Positions 8,197 through 16,540 of a DNA stretch of 38,872 nucleotides are shown one piece after another. How positions within the stretch are numbered: position 1 is the first letter of the stretch; each line of letters opens with the position of its first letter. The notes beneath the pieces were generated by a model. It was not told the origin of the DNA and made no database searches. It saw nothing but the letters and a program-made list of their open reading frames with translations. Both the position numbers and the translations under genes were made by a program. Origin of the DNA: Microlunatus antarcticus (GTDB lineage Bacteria; Actinomycetota; Actinomycetes; Propionibacteriales; Propionibacteriaceae); the NCBI RefSeq assembly GCF_014193425.1, contig NZ_JACHZG010000003.1, forward strand, positions 1-38,872. The letters run 5' to 3'.

Positions 8197-9198
8197 GTGA
8201 ACAACCCGAGCCGCCTGACCCGCCGCAGCCTGCTGGCCGGCCTGGCCGCAACGCCTTTCCTCGCCGCCTGCGGCAGCAGCCCCAGCGCCGGGGGTGCGGG
8301 CTCGTCGAGCTCCGGGGCCGCTGCCGCCGCCGGGTTCAGCTACACCGACGCCCGCGGCAAGGTCATCGACATCACGCCCGTCCCCACGAACGTGGTGGCG
8401 CAGAGCTCCGCGGCCGCCGCGCTCTGGGACGCCGGCATCAAGGTCAAGGGCGCGTACGGCGAGCTCAAGCCCGGCGCCGACGGCAAGCTGGACTACCAGG
8501 CCGGCAACCTCGACCTCAGCCAGGTCGCGGTGATCGGCTCGACGTACGGGGAGTTCAGCGTCGAGAAGCTCGCGGCCGTCGCGCCGCAGCTGCTCGTCGA
8601 CCTGTCCTTCGACGACAAGACCCTCTGGTACGTCGACGCCAAGGTGGAGGCCCAGGTCGCCGCCCTCTGCCCGACCCTCGGGGTGCACACGCTCGGTCTC
8701 GACCTCCTCGGGCTGATCGGTTCCTTCACCGACCTCGCCGTGAAGCTCGGCGCCGACCCGTCGGTCTCCGCCTCGGCCAAGAGCGGCTTCGACGCCGCGT
8801 CCACGACGCTGCAGGAGGCGATCACGGCCGCGGGCGGCGCGACCGTCGCGCCGCTGAGCTTCGACCAGGACAACGCCTACGTCGGCCTCGCGACCCAGAG
8901 CCCGGACCTGGCCCATCTCGCCAAGCTGGGCGCGAAGTTCGTCGAGGCGAAGAGCAAGCCCGAGGACTACTTCGCCACGATCAGCTACGAGAACCTGCCC
9001 GACTACAGCGGCGACATCATCCTGCTCGACGCGCGGAACACGTTCACGGGCTACCAGGACTCCGCCGTCTGGAAGTCGCTGCCCGCGGTCAAGGCAGGCC
9101 GCGTCTTCCCGTGGAAGCCCGCCGCCCCCTACTCGTACCTCTCCAACATCGCCGTCCTCGAGGGCTACACGAAGGCCTTCGCCTCCATCAGCTCCTGA
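8197..9198 (+). CDS. Iron-siderophore substrate-binding lipoprotein
   Basis: A 333-residue FepB/FhuD-type periplasmic-binding protein that captures the ferric siderophore outside the membrane and delivers it to the FecCD permeases. The N-terminus has a twin-arginine stretch (LTRRSLLAG) and a lipobox (FLAAC), so it is probably a Tat-exported lipoprotein. A Ser/Gly/Ala linker follows, then the two-lobe body with a helical middle, ending in a region (AAPYSYLSNIAVLEGYTKAF) typical of class III binding proteins. The start is GTG 8197 with AAGGAG 7 nt upstream. It is divergent from the permease-ATPase operon, with a shared iron box. Confidence 0.93.
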   Translation: MNNPSRLTRRSLLAGLAATPFLAACGSSPSAGGAGSSSSGAAAAAGFSYTDARGKVIDITPVPTNVVAQSSAAAALWDAGIKVKGAYGELKPGADGKLDYQAGNLDLSQVAVIGSTYGEFSVEKLAAVAPQLLVDLSFDDKTLWYVDAKVEAQVAALCPTLGVHTLGLDLLGLIGSFTDLAVKLGADPSVSASAKSGFDAASTTLQEAITAAGGATVAPLSFDQDNAYVGLATQSPDLAHLAKLGAKFVEAKSKPEDYFATISYENLPDYSGDIILLDARNTFTGYQDSAVWKSLPAVKAGRVFPWKPAAPYSYLSNIAVLEGYTKAFASISS

Positions 9199-9202
9199 CC
9201 GC

Positions 9203-9282
9203 CCGCCGGTTTTCTGACGCTCGTTGCCCGAGATGCGCCTTCGCGGGCGCATCTGGCTCAACGACGGCCAGGAAACCGGCGG
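9203..9282. terminator. Large three-block inverted repeat between convergent genes
   Basis: Three nested complementary blocks line up: ccgccggttttctg (9203-9216) with caggaaaccggcgg (9269-9282, one G-T), cgttg (9222-9226) with caacg (9259-9263), and agatgcgcc (9231-9239) with ggcgcatct (9246-9254). It lies between the convergent lipoprotein and DUF559 genes and runs through the last codons of the latter. A bidirectional terminator is the simplest reading, though it is unusually large. Confidence 0.65.
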
Positions 9283-10151
9283 CGGCGGATGGCGATCGCG
9301 GTCTTGATGTCGCGCACCACCACCTCGGGGTGGTCCCGAAGCATCGCCCAGGTGAAGCGCAGGACCATCCAGCCGTCCAGGACGAGCGCGTTCTGGCGCC
9401 AGCGGTCGCTCTCGAAGAGGTCCTCGTCGGTCTCGTGCAGCCGCCCGTCGATCTCCACGGCGAGCTTCAGTCCCGGGAAGGCGACGTCGAGGTAGTAGAG
9501 GTGTCCCTCGATCACCACTGCGAGGTTGGCCTTCCACCACGCGATGCGCGCGTCGTGGAGCAGGCGGTGGCAGAGCCGTTCGGCGGCCGACCAGGGCTCG
9601 TCGCGGGAGTCGAGGAGCAGCGCCCGGCGGTCCCTGTTCCCGCGCCGCCCTCCCGTCAGGTTGAGCGCGCGGTGCAGCCCCGCCAGGGTCGCGGTCCGGG
9701 TGAGCAGAGCACGGTCGATGCCGTCGCCCTCGACCTCGCCGCACAGGTCGAGCGCCGTCAGCGCGGGGACCGTCGTCCGTAGCCCGCCGTGCTCCTGCAC
9801 CAGCTCCGCCGGCACCCGCCGACGGACGAAACGGAAGCCGACCGCCGGTGTGCGCGCGGTCGACACGGCACACGACACCTCGTCGCCCGCCAGCTTGGGC
9901 CAGTAGCTCAGCTGCGCCGCGGTGCGGTCGACGAAGACCGCGTCGGGGTCTCGGCGTGCGGCGGCGTGGACCCGCACACCCCGGTCGAGCGCCCCGACGG
10001 GCGTGGAGCAGATCCCCGGGAGGACCGGCACCAGCTCTCCGGTCCGCAGCAGCCGTTCAGTCGCTCCTCTGAGCTCGGGGTGGTCTCGACGAGAGATCAG
10101 GCCGTCTCGGCCGACGATCTCGCGCACCTCGTCCTGAAGCTTTCGCACCAC
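9258..10151 (-). CDS. DUF559-domain protein with AbiEi-like N-terminus
   Basis: A 297-residue protein of a type common in actinobacteria. The N-terminal ~60 residues look like the helix-turn-helix start of AbiEi-like proteins (GLISRRDHPELRGATERLLRTG). The C-terminal part (~190-297) is DUF559/Vsr-like with a PD-(D/E)XK pattern (YLDVAFPGLKLAVEIDGRLHE followed by DRWRQNALVLDGW). Nuclease activity is possible but unproven for such proteins. The start is taken at the first of two adjacent GTG codons (10149-10151); the Shine-Dalgarno is weak, so the exact start is uncertain. It stands alone, and its 3' end is embedded in a large inverted repeat. Confidence 0.75.
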   Translation of the reverse strand: MVRKLQDEVREIVGRDGLISRRDHPELRGATERLLRTGELVPVLPGICSTPVGALDRGVRVHAAARRDPDAVFVDRTAAQLSYWPKLAGDEVSCAVSTARTPAVGFRFVRRRVPAELVQEHGGLRTTVPALTALDLCGEVEGDGIDRALLTRTATLAGLHRALNLTGGRRGNRDRRALLLDSRDEPWSAAERLCHRLLHDARIAWWKANLAVVIEGHLYYLDVAFPGLKLAVEIDGRLHETDEDLFESDRWRQNALVLDGWMVLRFTWAMLRDHPEVVVRDIKTAIAIRRRRFPGRR

Positions 10152-10266
10152 GACATCTGGTCAGACCGGTGTTGTCCGACGTGGTGTCCGGACCTCTGCG
10201 GACCGCGTCCAGAAGCTGATCGTGTCGTCAGCTCAGGACGCGGCCCGCAAGGAGAGGCCCGTCAGC

Positions 10267-12327
10267 TCACTCCGCGACCACCACGATCCCGTGCGCCGGG
10301 AGCCGGATGGAGGTCGCAGCCGTGATGGTCCGCGACTTCGTCAGGCGGCCGCGCCCGTCGTACACGCGGACCATGGCCGAGGCACCCGTGGGCACGACCT
10401 GCGTCGACTGCCGCTCCGCGGAGGCCGACTGCAGCAGGGTGGTGGTCGCACTCGCGCCCTTCAGGACCGCGCTCGAGAGCAGCGGCCGGACCAGCACCGC
10501 GTCGAGCTCGACCGTGTCGCGCTGGGCGACGACCGTGACGGGCCCGTCGCCGGGGACGACGGTCCGGTCGAGGCCCTGGGGGAGCAGGGCGCCGGAGGCG
10601 GCGGTGATGCCCTGGTCACCGACCCGGTGCTTCAGCGTGCCGAGCCGACCGTCGCCCTGCGTCCACCGGCTCCGGGCGGTGCCGTCCTCCTCCTGCCAGG
10701 TCACCGGCGCCACGCTCACCGGAACGTTCCCGTCGCCGAGGTCGAGCGTCGCGGTCTCGCCGGCGTCGAGCGCGAGGTACTTCCCGCCGCTCCACGACGA
10801 CTCCCCGGTCCACGCCGACTCCGGCGTCACCACGGAACCCGTGGTGCTCGTCGCCGCCTCTGCCTCGACCACCCGCAGCCCGTCGCGGCTGACCACCGAG
10901 GTCAGCGCCGTCGCTCGCGCCCGGACGGCCGGGTGCGCGTCCAGCGCGAGCATCGTGAGCAGCCCGTGGATCGTGCTCTCCGCGCCGCTGTTGGGGTTGA
11001 TCCGCCCGTCGGCCTCCAGCCCGTCGAACGTCACCCCCGTCGCCGGGTCGTACATCGCCTTCCCGGAACGGTTCGCGCCGAAGAACCACGCCGCCTCCAG
11101 CCCCGCCAGCTCGTTCGCGGCCTTCGTGCCGCCGGCGTCGGCGACGGCCAGCAGCGACTGCACCCGCGAGTCGACGCCGTACGCGATCTGCACCGTCTCG
11201 ACCGGCGCCGGAAGCCAGCCGTTGTCCGCCCCGCTGCTGGTCAGCAGCGTGGGGTCGAAGCGCATCGCCTCGGTGACGGCCGGCTCCAGTAGCGATGGCT
11301 TGCCGAGCACCTTCGAGCTCCGCGCGAGCGCCGCCGACTGCTGCGAGCTCCACGCGTGCCAGTCGGAACGCGACTGCGCCCACGGCAGCACCGCCCCGTA
11401 CGGCCAGTCGTCCGGGTCGGTCGCCATCGCCGCGATGCCCCGCGCGAGCTTCCGCAGCGCGTCGCGGGCGAGGTCGTCGCCCTTCGCCGCGCCGACGTAC
11501 GCGCTCAGCCCGAGCACCGCCTCGGCGCTCGCGTCGGCACCGTCCACGACCAGCCACGACGGGACCTTCACGCCGTCGGCCTTCTCGTAGTCCCCGTAGC
11601 GCGCGAGCACGTCGTGGTTCAGCGCTCGTACCGACAGCCGGATCCGGTCGCGCAGGAACCGGGCGAACGCCGGGTCCTCGCCCTTGAACGCCGCGTACCC
11701 CTCGCCGTACGCCCACAGGCTCCGCGCCTGCCAGTAGCTGTCGGCCGAGTCCGACGGGTCGGGCAGCTCGGCCGGCTCCGCGCTCGGGTTGAGCGTCCCG
11801 TCGGCCTGCATCCACAGCACCGACCGGCCGTACGACGGCCCGCTCGTCGTCTGCAGGTAGGCGACCGCACGGAGCAGGTCGTACGCCTTCGTCCGGCTGT
11901 CGGCGCTGCCGGTCTGGCGCCAGTGCCGCAGGTAGACGACGGCCGCGCGCGCGATGTCGTCGGTGTTGAACGCGCCTTGGGAGTAGTCGCCGGTCTTCGG
12001 GTCGAGGTCGCCGCCGCCGACGCGGGAGTAGGTGCCGTCGTCCTTGCGGTCGGCGTACGTCCACGGAACCTTCAGCTCCGGCTCCTCCGCGAGCCGGTAC
12101 GTCGTGTGGCCGGTGACCGCCTTCGGTCTCACGTCGTCGAGCAGGAAGTCGAGGTGCGCGAGGTTGGTGACGGTGGTCGTCGCGGCGGCCGCCGGGGCCG
12201 GACGCGCGGCGGCACCCCCGGCCAGCGCGGCGAGCGCGAGCACGAGGGCCAGCAGCAGGCTGACCGCCGGCCGCGCCGTCCGGGTGCGGGGAGCGGGACG
12301 AGCGACGCTGCTCGACGGGTGGTTCAC
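10267..12327 (-). CDS. Secreted protein, likely helical-barrel glycosidase with C-terminal beta domain
   Basis: A 686-residue exported protein. The start is GTG 12325-12327 with GGAGGA upstream, overlapping the stop of the GH130 gene by 4 nt. The first ~50 residues are a long Sec-type signal ending around APAAAA. Residues ~55-490 are rich in paired helices with repeated W/Y motifs (AVVYLRHWRQTG, YWQARSLWAYGEGYAAF, WHAWSSQQSAAL), suggesting an (alpha/alpha)6 barrel as in several glycoside hydrolase and lyase families. The C-terminal ~190 residues look like beta-sandwich carbohydrate-binding material (VEAEAATSTTG, GGKYLALDAGETATLDLG). I do not recognise the exact family. Its position after a sugar importer and a GH130 enzyme suggests that it releases or trims the imported oligosaccharide outside the cell. 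Confidence 0.65.
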   Translation of the reverse strand: MNHPSSSVARPAPRTRTARPAVSLLLALVLALAALAGGAAARPAPAAAATTTVTNLAHLDFLLDDVRPKAVTGHTTYRLAEEPELKVPWTYADRKDDGTYSRVGGGDLDPKTGDYSQGAFNTDDIARAAVVYLRHWRQTGSADSRTKAYDLLRAVAYLQTTSGPSYGRSVLWMQADGTLNPSAEPAELPDPSDSADSYWQARSLWAYGEGYAAFKGEDPAFARFLRDRIRLSVRALNHDVLARYGDYEKADGVKVPSWLVVDGADASAEAVLGLSAYVGAAKGDDLARDALRKLARGIAAMATDPDDWPYGAVLPWAQSRSDWHAWSSQQSAALARSSKVLGKPSLLEPAVTEAMRFDPTLLTSSGADNGWLPAPVETVQIAYGVDSRVQSLLAVADAGGTKAANELAGLEAAWFFGANRSGKAMYDPATGVTFDGLEADGRINPNSGAESTIHGLLTMLALDAHPAVRARATALTSVVSRDGLRVVEAEAATSTTGSVVTPESAWTGESSWSGGKYLALDAGETATLDLGDGNVPVSVAPVTWQEEDGTARSRWTQGDGRLGTLKHRVGDQGITAASGALLPQGLDRTVVPGDGPVTVVAQRDTVELDAVLVRPLLSSAVLKGASATTTLLQSASAERQSTQVVPTGASAMVRVYDGRGRLTKSRTITAATSIRLPAHGIVVVAE

Positions 12328-13409
12328 GGGTTCCTCCGGATGAGTCGGGCGACGCCGATGGCGGAGTCGGCCATGCCGTAGAAGACGAAGTGGGTGCCGT
12401 CGATCTCCTCGATGGCGGTGGGGAAGACGACGTTGGGCACGATGCCCACGCGCTCGGCGTCGGTCGACGGCTCCAGGAGCGGCTCGAGCGAGCGGGTGAG
12501 GACCTCCCACGGGCGTTCGGCATTCAGCAGGATTCCGCCCGCCACGTAGCGGACGTGCTGCTGCTGGGCGCGTTGCTCGTCGATCTCTCCGGTGACCCCG
12601 TGGTGCAGGACGAGCCAGCCCTCCGGCACCCGCAGCGGGGGCGGGCCGCCGCCGATCTTGATCTCCTCCCACGGCCGCTCGGGGCCGGCGACCCAGCGGT
12701 GCCCGCGCCACACGGTCAGCGCGGAACGGTCGGCCAGCACCTCGGCCAGCGGCACGAAGCTGATCCAGATGCTCTGCCGCACCTCCTCCGGCCCGGGCGG
12801 GGTCTCCCGCGCGGGGTCGTCCCCCCGGAACGGGCGCAGCATGCCCATCGGCCGGTGCAGGACGGCCAGGCTCAGGACGCCGTCCGGGGCCGTGACCGGG
12901 TCGGCGAAGAAGACCGTGTCCTTGTTGTGGAACAGGTTGAGGTCGGTCTCCGCCTCCGGCTTCCACCGGTACACGACCGGCCCGAGCCGCTCCCACGTCC
13001 GCAGGTCGGTCGAGACGGCGATCGCGGTGCGCGGCCCGAGGGGGCCGAAGGCGACGTACGTCATCACGTGCAGCCCGAGCGCCTCGATCCACGTGACCCG
13101 CGGGTCCTCGACGCCGGCGTTGCCCTCGGCGGTCTCCCAGGTCGTCTCGGGCTCCAGCACGACGCCGAGCCGCTCGACCCCGGTCGGGACGCCGTCGGTG
13201 ACGACGACGCGGGCGAGGCCGACGCGGGAGACGTTCCCGACGGCGACGACGCGCGGCAGGAGGTAGAGCTCGCCGTCGGCCCCCCGCGCAGAGGCCGGGT
13301 TGAGCACCCCCTCCGACTCCAGCGGGTCCGACGGATCCGGTGTCATCACGGTGCCGACGCGCTCCAGCGCGTACGGGAAAGTGCTCTCGGAGCTGGTCAC
13401 GGCGCTCAT
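12324..13409 (-). CDS. GH130 family glycoside phosphorylase
   Basis: A 361-residue cytosolic protein of the GH130 five-bladed propeller family, whose members phosphorolyse beta-mannosides to mannose-1-phosphate (some are hydrolases). Family landmarks in order: VEDPRVTW (with the catalytic-type Asp), LFHNKDTVFFADPV, AVLHRPMGM, QSIWISFV, KIGGGPPPL, GWLVLHHGV, ILLNAERPW and VFPTAIEEIDG followed by FYGMADSAIGVAR. The start ATG 13407-13409 overlaps the stop of the preceding permease by 4 nt, and its own stop overlaps the start of the secreted protein gene. This places it in the LacI-controlled sugar operon and makes a manno-oligosaccharide the best substrate guess. Confidence 0.85.
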   Translation of the reverse strand: MSAVTSSESTFPYALERVGTVMTPDPSDPLESEGVLNPASARGADGELYLLPRVVAVGNVSRVGLARVVVTDGVPTGVERLGVVLEPETTWETAEGNAGVEDPRVTWIEALGLHVMTYVAFGPLGPRTAIAVSTDLRTWERLGPVVYRWKPEAETDLNLFHNKDTVFFADPVTAPDGVLSLAVLHRPMGMLRPFRGDDPARETPPGPEEVRQSIWISFVPLAEVLADRSALTVWRGHRWVAGPERPWEEIKIGGGPPPLRVPEGWLVLHHGVTGEIDEQRAQQQHVRYVAGGILLNAERPWEVLTRSLEPLLEPSTDAERVGIVPNVVFPTAIEEIDGTHFVFYGMADSAIGVARLIRRNP

Positions 13410-14251
13410 CCCTTCACCCCGCTGCTCAGGTCGCTGCTGACGAACTGCCGTTGGAAGACCACGAACAGCACGACCACCGGGACCACCAGGACGACGGCGC
13501 CGGCGAGCAGGGCGCCGAACGGGTTGGCGGTCGAGTTGGCCACGTTGGTCAGGTAGTTGGCCAGCGACACCGCGAGCGGCTGCAGGTCCGCGCGCTTGGT
13601 GATGAGGAACGGCCAGAGGAACTCGTTCCACGGCCCGATGAACGTCACCAGCACGACCGTGACGAGCGCGGGGCGGACGAGCGGCAGCGCGATCTTGGTC
13701 AGGAGCTGGAGCTCGCTCGCGCCGTCGATGCGGGCGGCCTCGAACATCGCCTGCGGCAGCTGCAGGAAGTACTGCCGGAAGATGATCACCGCCGTCGAGC
13801 TGATCGCGAAGGGCAGGATCATGCCGAGGTAGTTGTCGGCCAGCCCGTAGCTGCGGGCGATCAGCACGTAGAGCGGGATGATCAGCAGCTGGAACGGCAC
13901 GACCTGCACCAGCAGCGCCAGCGCGAAGACCGCGCCGCGGCCCCGCCACTGCAGCACGGCCAGCGCGTAGCCGGCCAGGGTCCCGAAGACCACCGTCCCG
14001 ATGATCACGCCGGCGGTGAAGATCCCGGAGTTGATCACCGAGCGCAGCAGGTCGATGCGCGAGTCGATGGTCACGTAGTTGGCAAAGGTGAGGTTGCCCG
14101 GGTGCGGGAACGCGCCCGCCACGGTCTGGTCCGGCTCGCGCTGGAGCGAGCCGATGATCATGTAGTAGAAGGGGAAGAGGAACGCCAGCGCCCCGATCCC
14201 CAGCACGACGGCGCGCAGGACCGCAGGCCCTCGCGTACGCGGTCGACTCAT
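13406..14251 (-). CDS. Carbohydrate ABC transporter permease (MalG/CUT1 type)
   Basis: A 281-residue inner-membrane permease with six predicted membrane segments. The cytoplasmic EAA loop reads EAARIDGASELQLLTKIALPLVRP, which docks the ATPase. ATG 14249-14251 follows GGAGAC and overlaps the stop of the MalF-type gene by 4 nt. No ATPase gene lies in this cluster, so a shared MsiK-like ATPase encoded elsewhere probably drives it, as is usual for actinobacterial CUT1 systems. Length and topology are normal for the family. Confidence 0.94.
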   Translation of the reverse strand: MSRPRTRGPAVLRAVVLGIGALAFLFPFYYMIIGSLQREPDQTVAGAFPHPGNLTFANYVTIDSRIDLLRSVINSGIFTAGVIIGTVVFGTLAGYALAVLQWRGRGAVFALALLVQVVPFQLLIIPLYVLIARSYGLADNYLGMILPFAISSTAVIIFRQYFLQLPQAMFEAARIDGASELQLLTKIALPLVRPALVTVVLVTFIGPWNEFLWPFLITKRADLQPLAVSLANYLTNVANSTANPFGALLAGAVVLVVPVVVLFVVFQRQFVSSDLSSGVKG

Positions 14252-15195
14252 GTGTTGTCTCCTCCGGCGAAGCGGTTGGACAGGTAGGACAGGACGAGCG
14301 TGCCGATCACGAGCAGCACGCCGATGGCGGCCGCGTAGCCGGGCTGGCCCTGCTCGATGCCCTGCTGGTACATCACGAGCACCGGCGAGCGGGAGGCCCC
14401 GTTCGGACCGCCGCCGCCGGTGAGCAGGTAGGGCTCGGTGAAGAGGTTCGCGCCGGTGATGATCGACAGGATGAGCACCAGCACGGTGGCGGGGCGGAGC
14501 GACGGGATGGTCACGTTGACGAAGCTCTGCCACCGGCTCGCCCCGTCCGTCGCCGCCGCCTCGTAGAGGTCGCGCGCCACGTTCTGCAGGGCGGCGAGGT
14601 AGAGCAGGATGTAGAAGCCGAGCTGCTTCCACGTGACGAAGAGCGCGATCGACGGCATCGCCAGGTGCTCGTTGATCAGCCACGTCGGGTCGGGCGCGAG
14701 CGGGCCGAGCACCCGGTTGACGATGCCCCCGCCGTTGAACAGGAACAGCCAGACGCCGACCACGGCGACGCTCGAGGTCAGGTAGGGCAGGTAGAAGGAG
14801 ACGCGCAGGAACGCCTTCGCGTGCACGACCCGGTCGAGCAGCGTCGCGAGCACGAGCGACAGCGCGACGGTGAGCGGGACGTTGATCACCAGGAACACTG
14901 CCACGTTCACGAACGACTGCCGCACGGCCGGGTCCGTGAGCGCGTCGGTGTAGTTGGCGAGCCCGACGAACGGGCGCTCCACGCTCACCCCCGGCGCCGT
15001 GAAGAAGTAGTCGTGGAACGACATGTAGACCGCGAAGCCCAGCGGGTAGGCGAAGACGACGGCGATGAAGACGAGGTAGGGCGCGCTGAAGACGTAGCCC
15101 AGCAGGTTGGTGAGCGGCCTCCGCGCGCCCCGCGAGCCAGGCTCGCGGGGCGACGGGGTGACCGCGGCGACGGGGACCGTGGTCGAGGTGGTCAC
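14248..15195 (-). CDS. Carbohydrate ABC transporter permease (MalF/CUT1 type)
   Basis: A 315-residue permease, partner of the MalG-type protein. After a ~30-residue Pro/Arg-rich tail come about six membrane segments, with the EAA loop EAAATDGASRWQSFVNVTIPSLRP near residue 220. GTG 15193-15195 is the chosen start, only 4 nt after the stop of the binding-protein gene. The 5' coding part contains a near-perfect palindrome (15128-15150) that could fold in the mRNA. Confidence 0.94.
   Translation of the reverse strand: MTTSTTVPVAAVTPSPREPGSRGARRPLTNLLGYVFSAPYLVFIAVVFAYPLGFAVYMSFHDYFFTAPGVSVERPFVGLANYTDALTDPAVRQSFVNVAVFLVINVPLTVALSLVLATLLDRVVHAKAFLRVSFYLPYLTSSVAVVGVWLFLFNGGGIVNRVLGPLAPDPTWLINEHLAMPSIALFVTWKQLGFYILLYLAALQNVARDLYEAAATDGASRWQSFVNVTIPSLRPATVLVLILSIITGANLFTEPYLLTGGGGPNGASRSPVLVMYQQGIEQGQPGYAAAIGVLLVIGTLVLSYLSNRFAGGDNT
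15128..15150. repeat. Perfect 11-bp inverted repeat inside MalF 5' coding region
   Basis: ccccgcgagcc (15128-15138) and ggctcgcgggg (15140-15150) are exactly complementary around a single central base. It lies 45-68 nt inside the permease reading frame and encodes the PREPGSRG segment of the cytosolic tail. It may act as an mRNA hairpin that tunes the amounts of binding protein and permease, or be a chance GC-rich palindrome. Confidence 0.6.
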
Positions 15196-15199
15196 GGGG

Positions 15200-16504
15200 T
15201 CAGCGGCTCCCGGCCAGCGAGTCGACCTTCGCGGCCGCCTCGTTGAGCGACGTGGTCACGTCGCCCTGGCCGCTGATGACCGACCGGGTGTAGGCGTCGC
15301 GCAGCGTCTGCAGGATCTCGACCGTCTTCGGTCCGCTGGGCACCTCGACCGTGCGCGCGGCGAGGTCGCCGAACTCCTTGTACGAAGGGTTCTTGGTGAA
15401 GTAGTCGGCGTACGTGGTCGAGAGGTCCTTGCGCAGCGGCATCTGGCCGGTCTGCGTCAGCAGCGCGGAGTCCTGCTCGGCGCTCGTCGCGAACTTGAGG
15501 ACGTCCCACGCCGTGCCCTGGTTCTGGCACGCGGTGAAGAGCCCGACGTTCTTGGCGTCGCTGAAGGTGTGGATGTCGCCGATCGGCATGCCCGTCGACG
15601 TCGGCACCGGCACCGCGCCCCAGTTGACCTTGCCCTTGTAGACCGCGATCGCCCACGGGCCGACGATGGCCATGGCGGCGGTCTTCGACGCGAACGCGTC
15701 GCCCTGGATCGTCTCCTTGCCGGCGAGTCCCTCGCCGTAGATCGTCTTCCAGAAGTTCGCCACCGCCAGGCCGGCCGGGTCGTTGAACGTGGCCTTGCCG
15801 TCGGTGACGATCGACTTGCCGCCGGACTCCGCGGAGTAGAGCGGCATGAAGTCGAACTGGGTCTGGTAGAACTCGCTCGTCGGCGCCGGGTTGATCGCGT
15901 ACTTCGCCGCCCCGGAGGACTTGATCTTGCGCGCGGCCTCGAGGAACTGGTCGTACGTCGCCAGCTGCGGGTTGTCCGCGTCGAGCCCGGCCTTCTTGAA
16001 CAGGTCCTTGTTGTAGAAGATCATCACGGGGTTCGACTTCCAGGGCATCTGGTAGTAGCCGCCCTCGGCCGACTGGTACTGCTTCGCCAGGTCGCCGCTG
16101 CGCTCGGTGACGTACGCGGCCCCGTCGGGGAAGGTCGACAGGTCGACGAGCCCGCCCTGGCGCTGGAACTGCCCGACCGCCGAGGGCGCGGTGTTGAAGA
16201 CGAGGCAGGGTGCCGTGCCGGCGGTGATCGCGGCCCCGATGACCTCCTCGCTGCTCTTGCCCGCGGGGATCTCCTGCCCGGTGACGACCTGGTCGGGGTG
16301 GGCCGCGTTCCAGGCGCTCACCATCGACTTGCCCCAGGCGACCTCCTGCTCGTTGTTCGAGTACCAGACCGTGATCGGTCCGCGGGCGCTCTTCGCGGCG
16401 TCCTGCGCGCCCGAGCTGCCGCTGCCTCCGCCACCGCAGGCGGCGGTGAGCGAGAGGCCGAGGACGGCGGTGGCGGCGAGGATGCGGGTGATGCGTCGTT
16501 GCAC
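15200..16504 (-). CDS. Sugar ABC transporter substrate-binding lipoprotein
   Basis: A 434-residue family-1 extracellular solute-binding protein. A signal peptide with lipobox LTAAC (Cys ~23) is followed by a Gly/Ser linker and the two-domain body, starting at ITVWYSNNEQ and including NPVMIFYNKDLFKKAGL, the usual hinge region of sugar-binding proteins. GTG 16502-16504 has AAGGAG 5 nt upstream. It lies 36 nt downstream of the lacI gene and 4 nt upstream of the MalF-type gene, so the whole cluster is probably one transcript. It should bind the oligosaccharide that feeds the GH130 enzyme. Confidence 0.94.
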   Translation of the reverse strand: MQRRITRILAATAVLGLSLTAACGGGGSGSSGAQDAAKSARGPITVWYSNNEQEVAWGKSMVSAWNAAHPDQVVTGQEIPAGKSSEEVIGAAITAGTAPCLVFNTAPSAVGQFQRQGGLVDLSTFPDGAAYVTERSGDLAKQYQSAEGGYYQMPWKSNPVMIFYNKDLFKKAGLDADNPQLATYDQFLEAARKIKSSGAAKYAINPAPTSEFYQTQFDFMPLYSAESGGKSIVTDGKATFNDPAGLAVANFWKTIYGEGLAGKETIQGDAFASKTAAMAIVGPWAIAVYKGKVNWGAVPVPTSTGMPIGDIHTFSDAKNVGLFTACQNQGTAWDVLKFATSAEQDSALLTQTGQMPLRKDLSTTYADYFTKNPSYKEFGDLAARTVEVPSGPKTVEILQTLRDAYTRSVISGQGDVTTSLNEAAAKVDSLAGSR

Positions 16505-16540
16505 GGGTGCTCCTTGGGTGGGGACGGGACTGGTGGTGGC

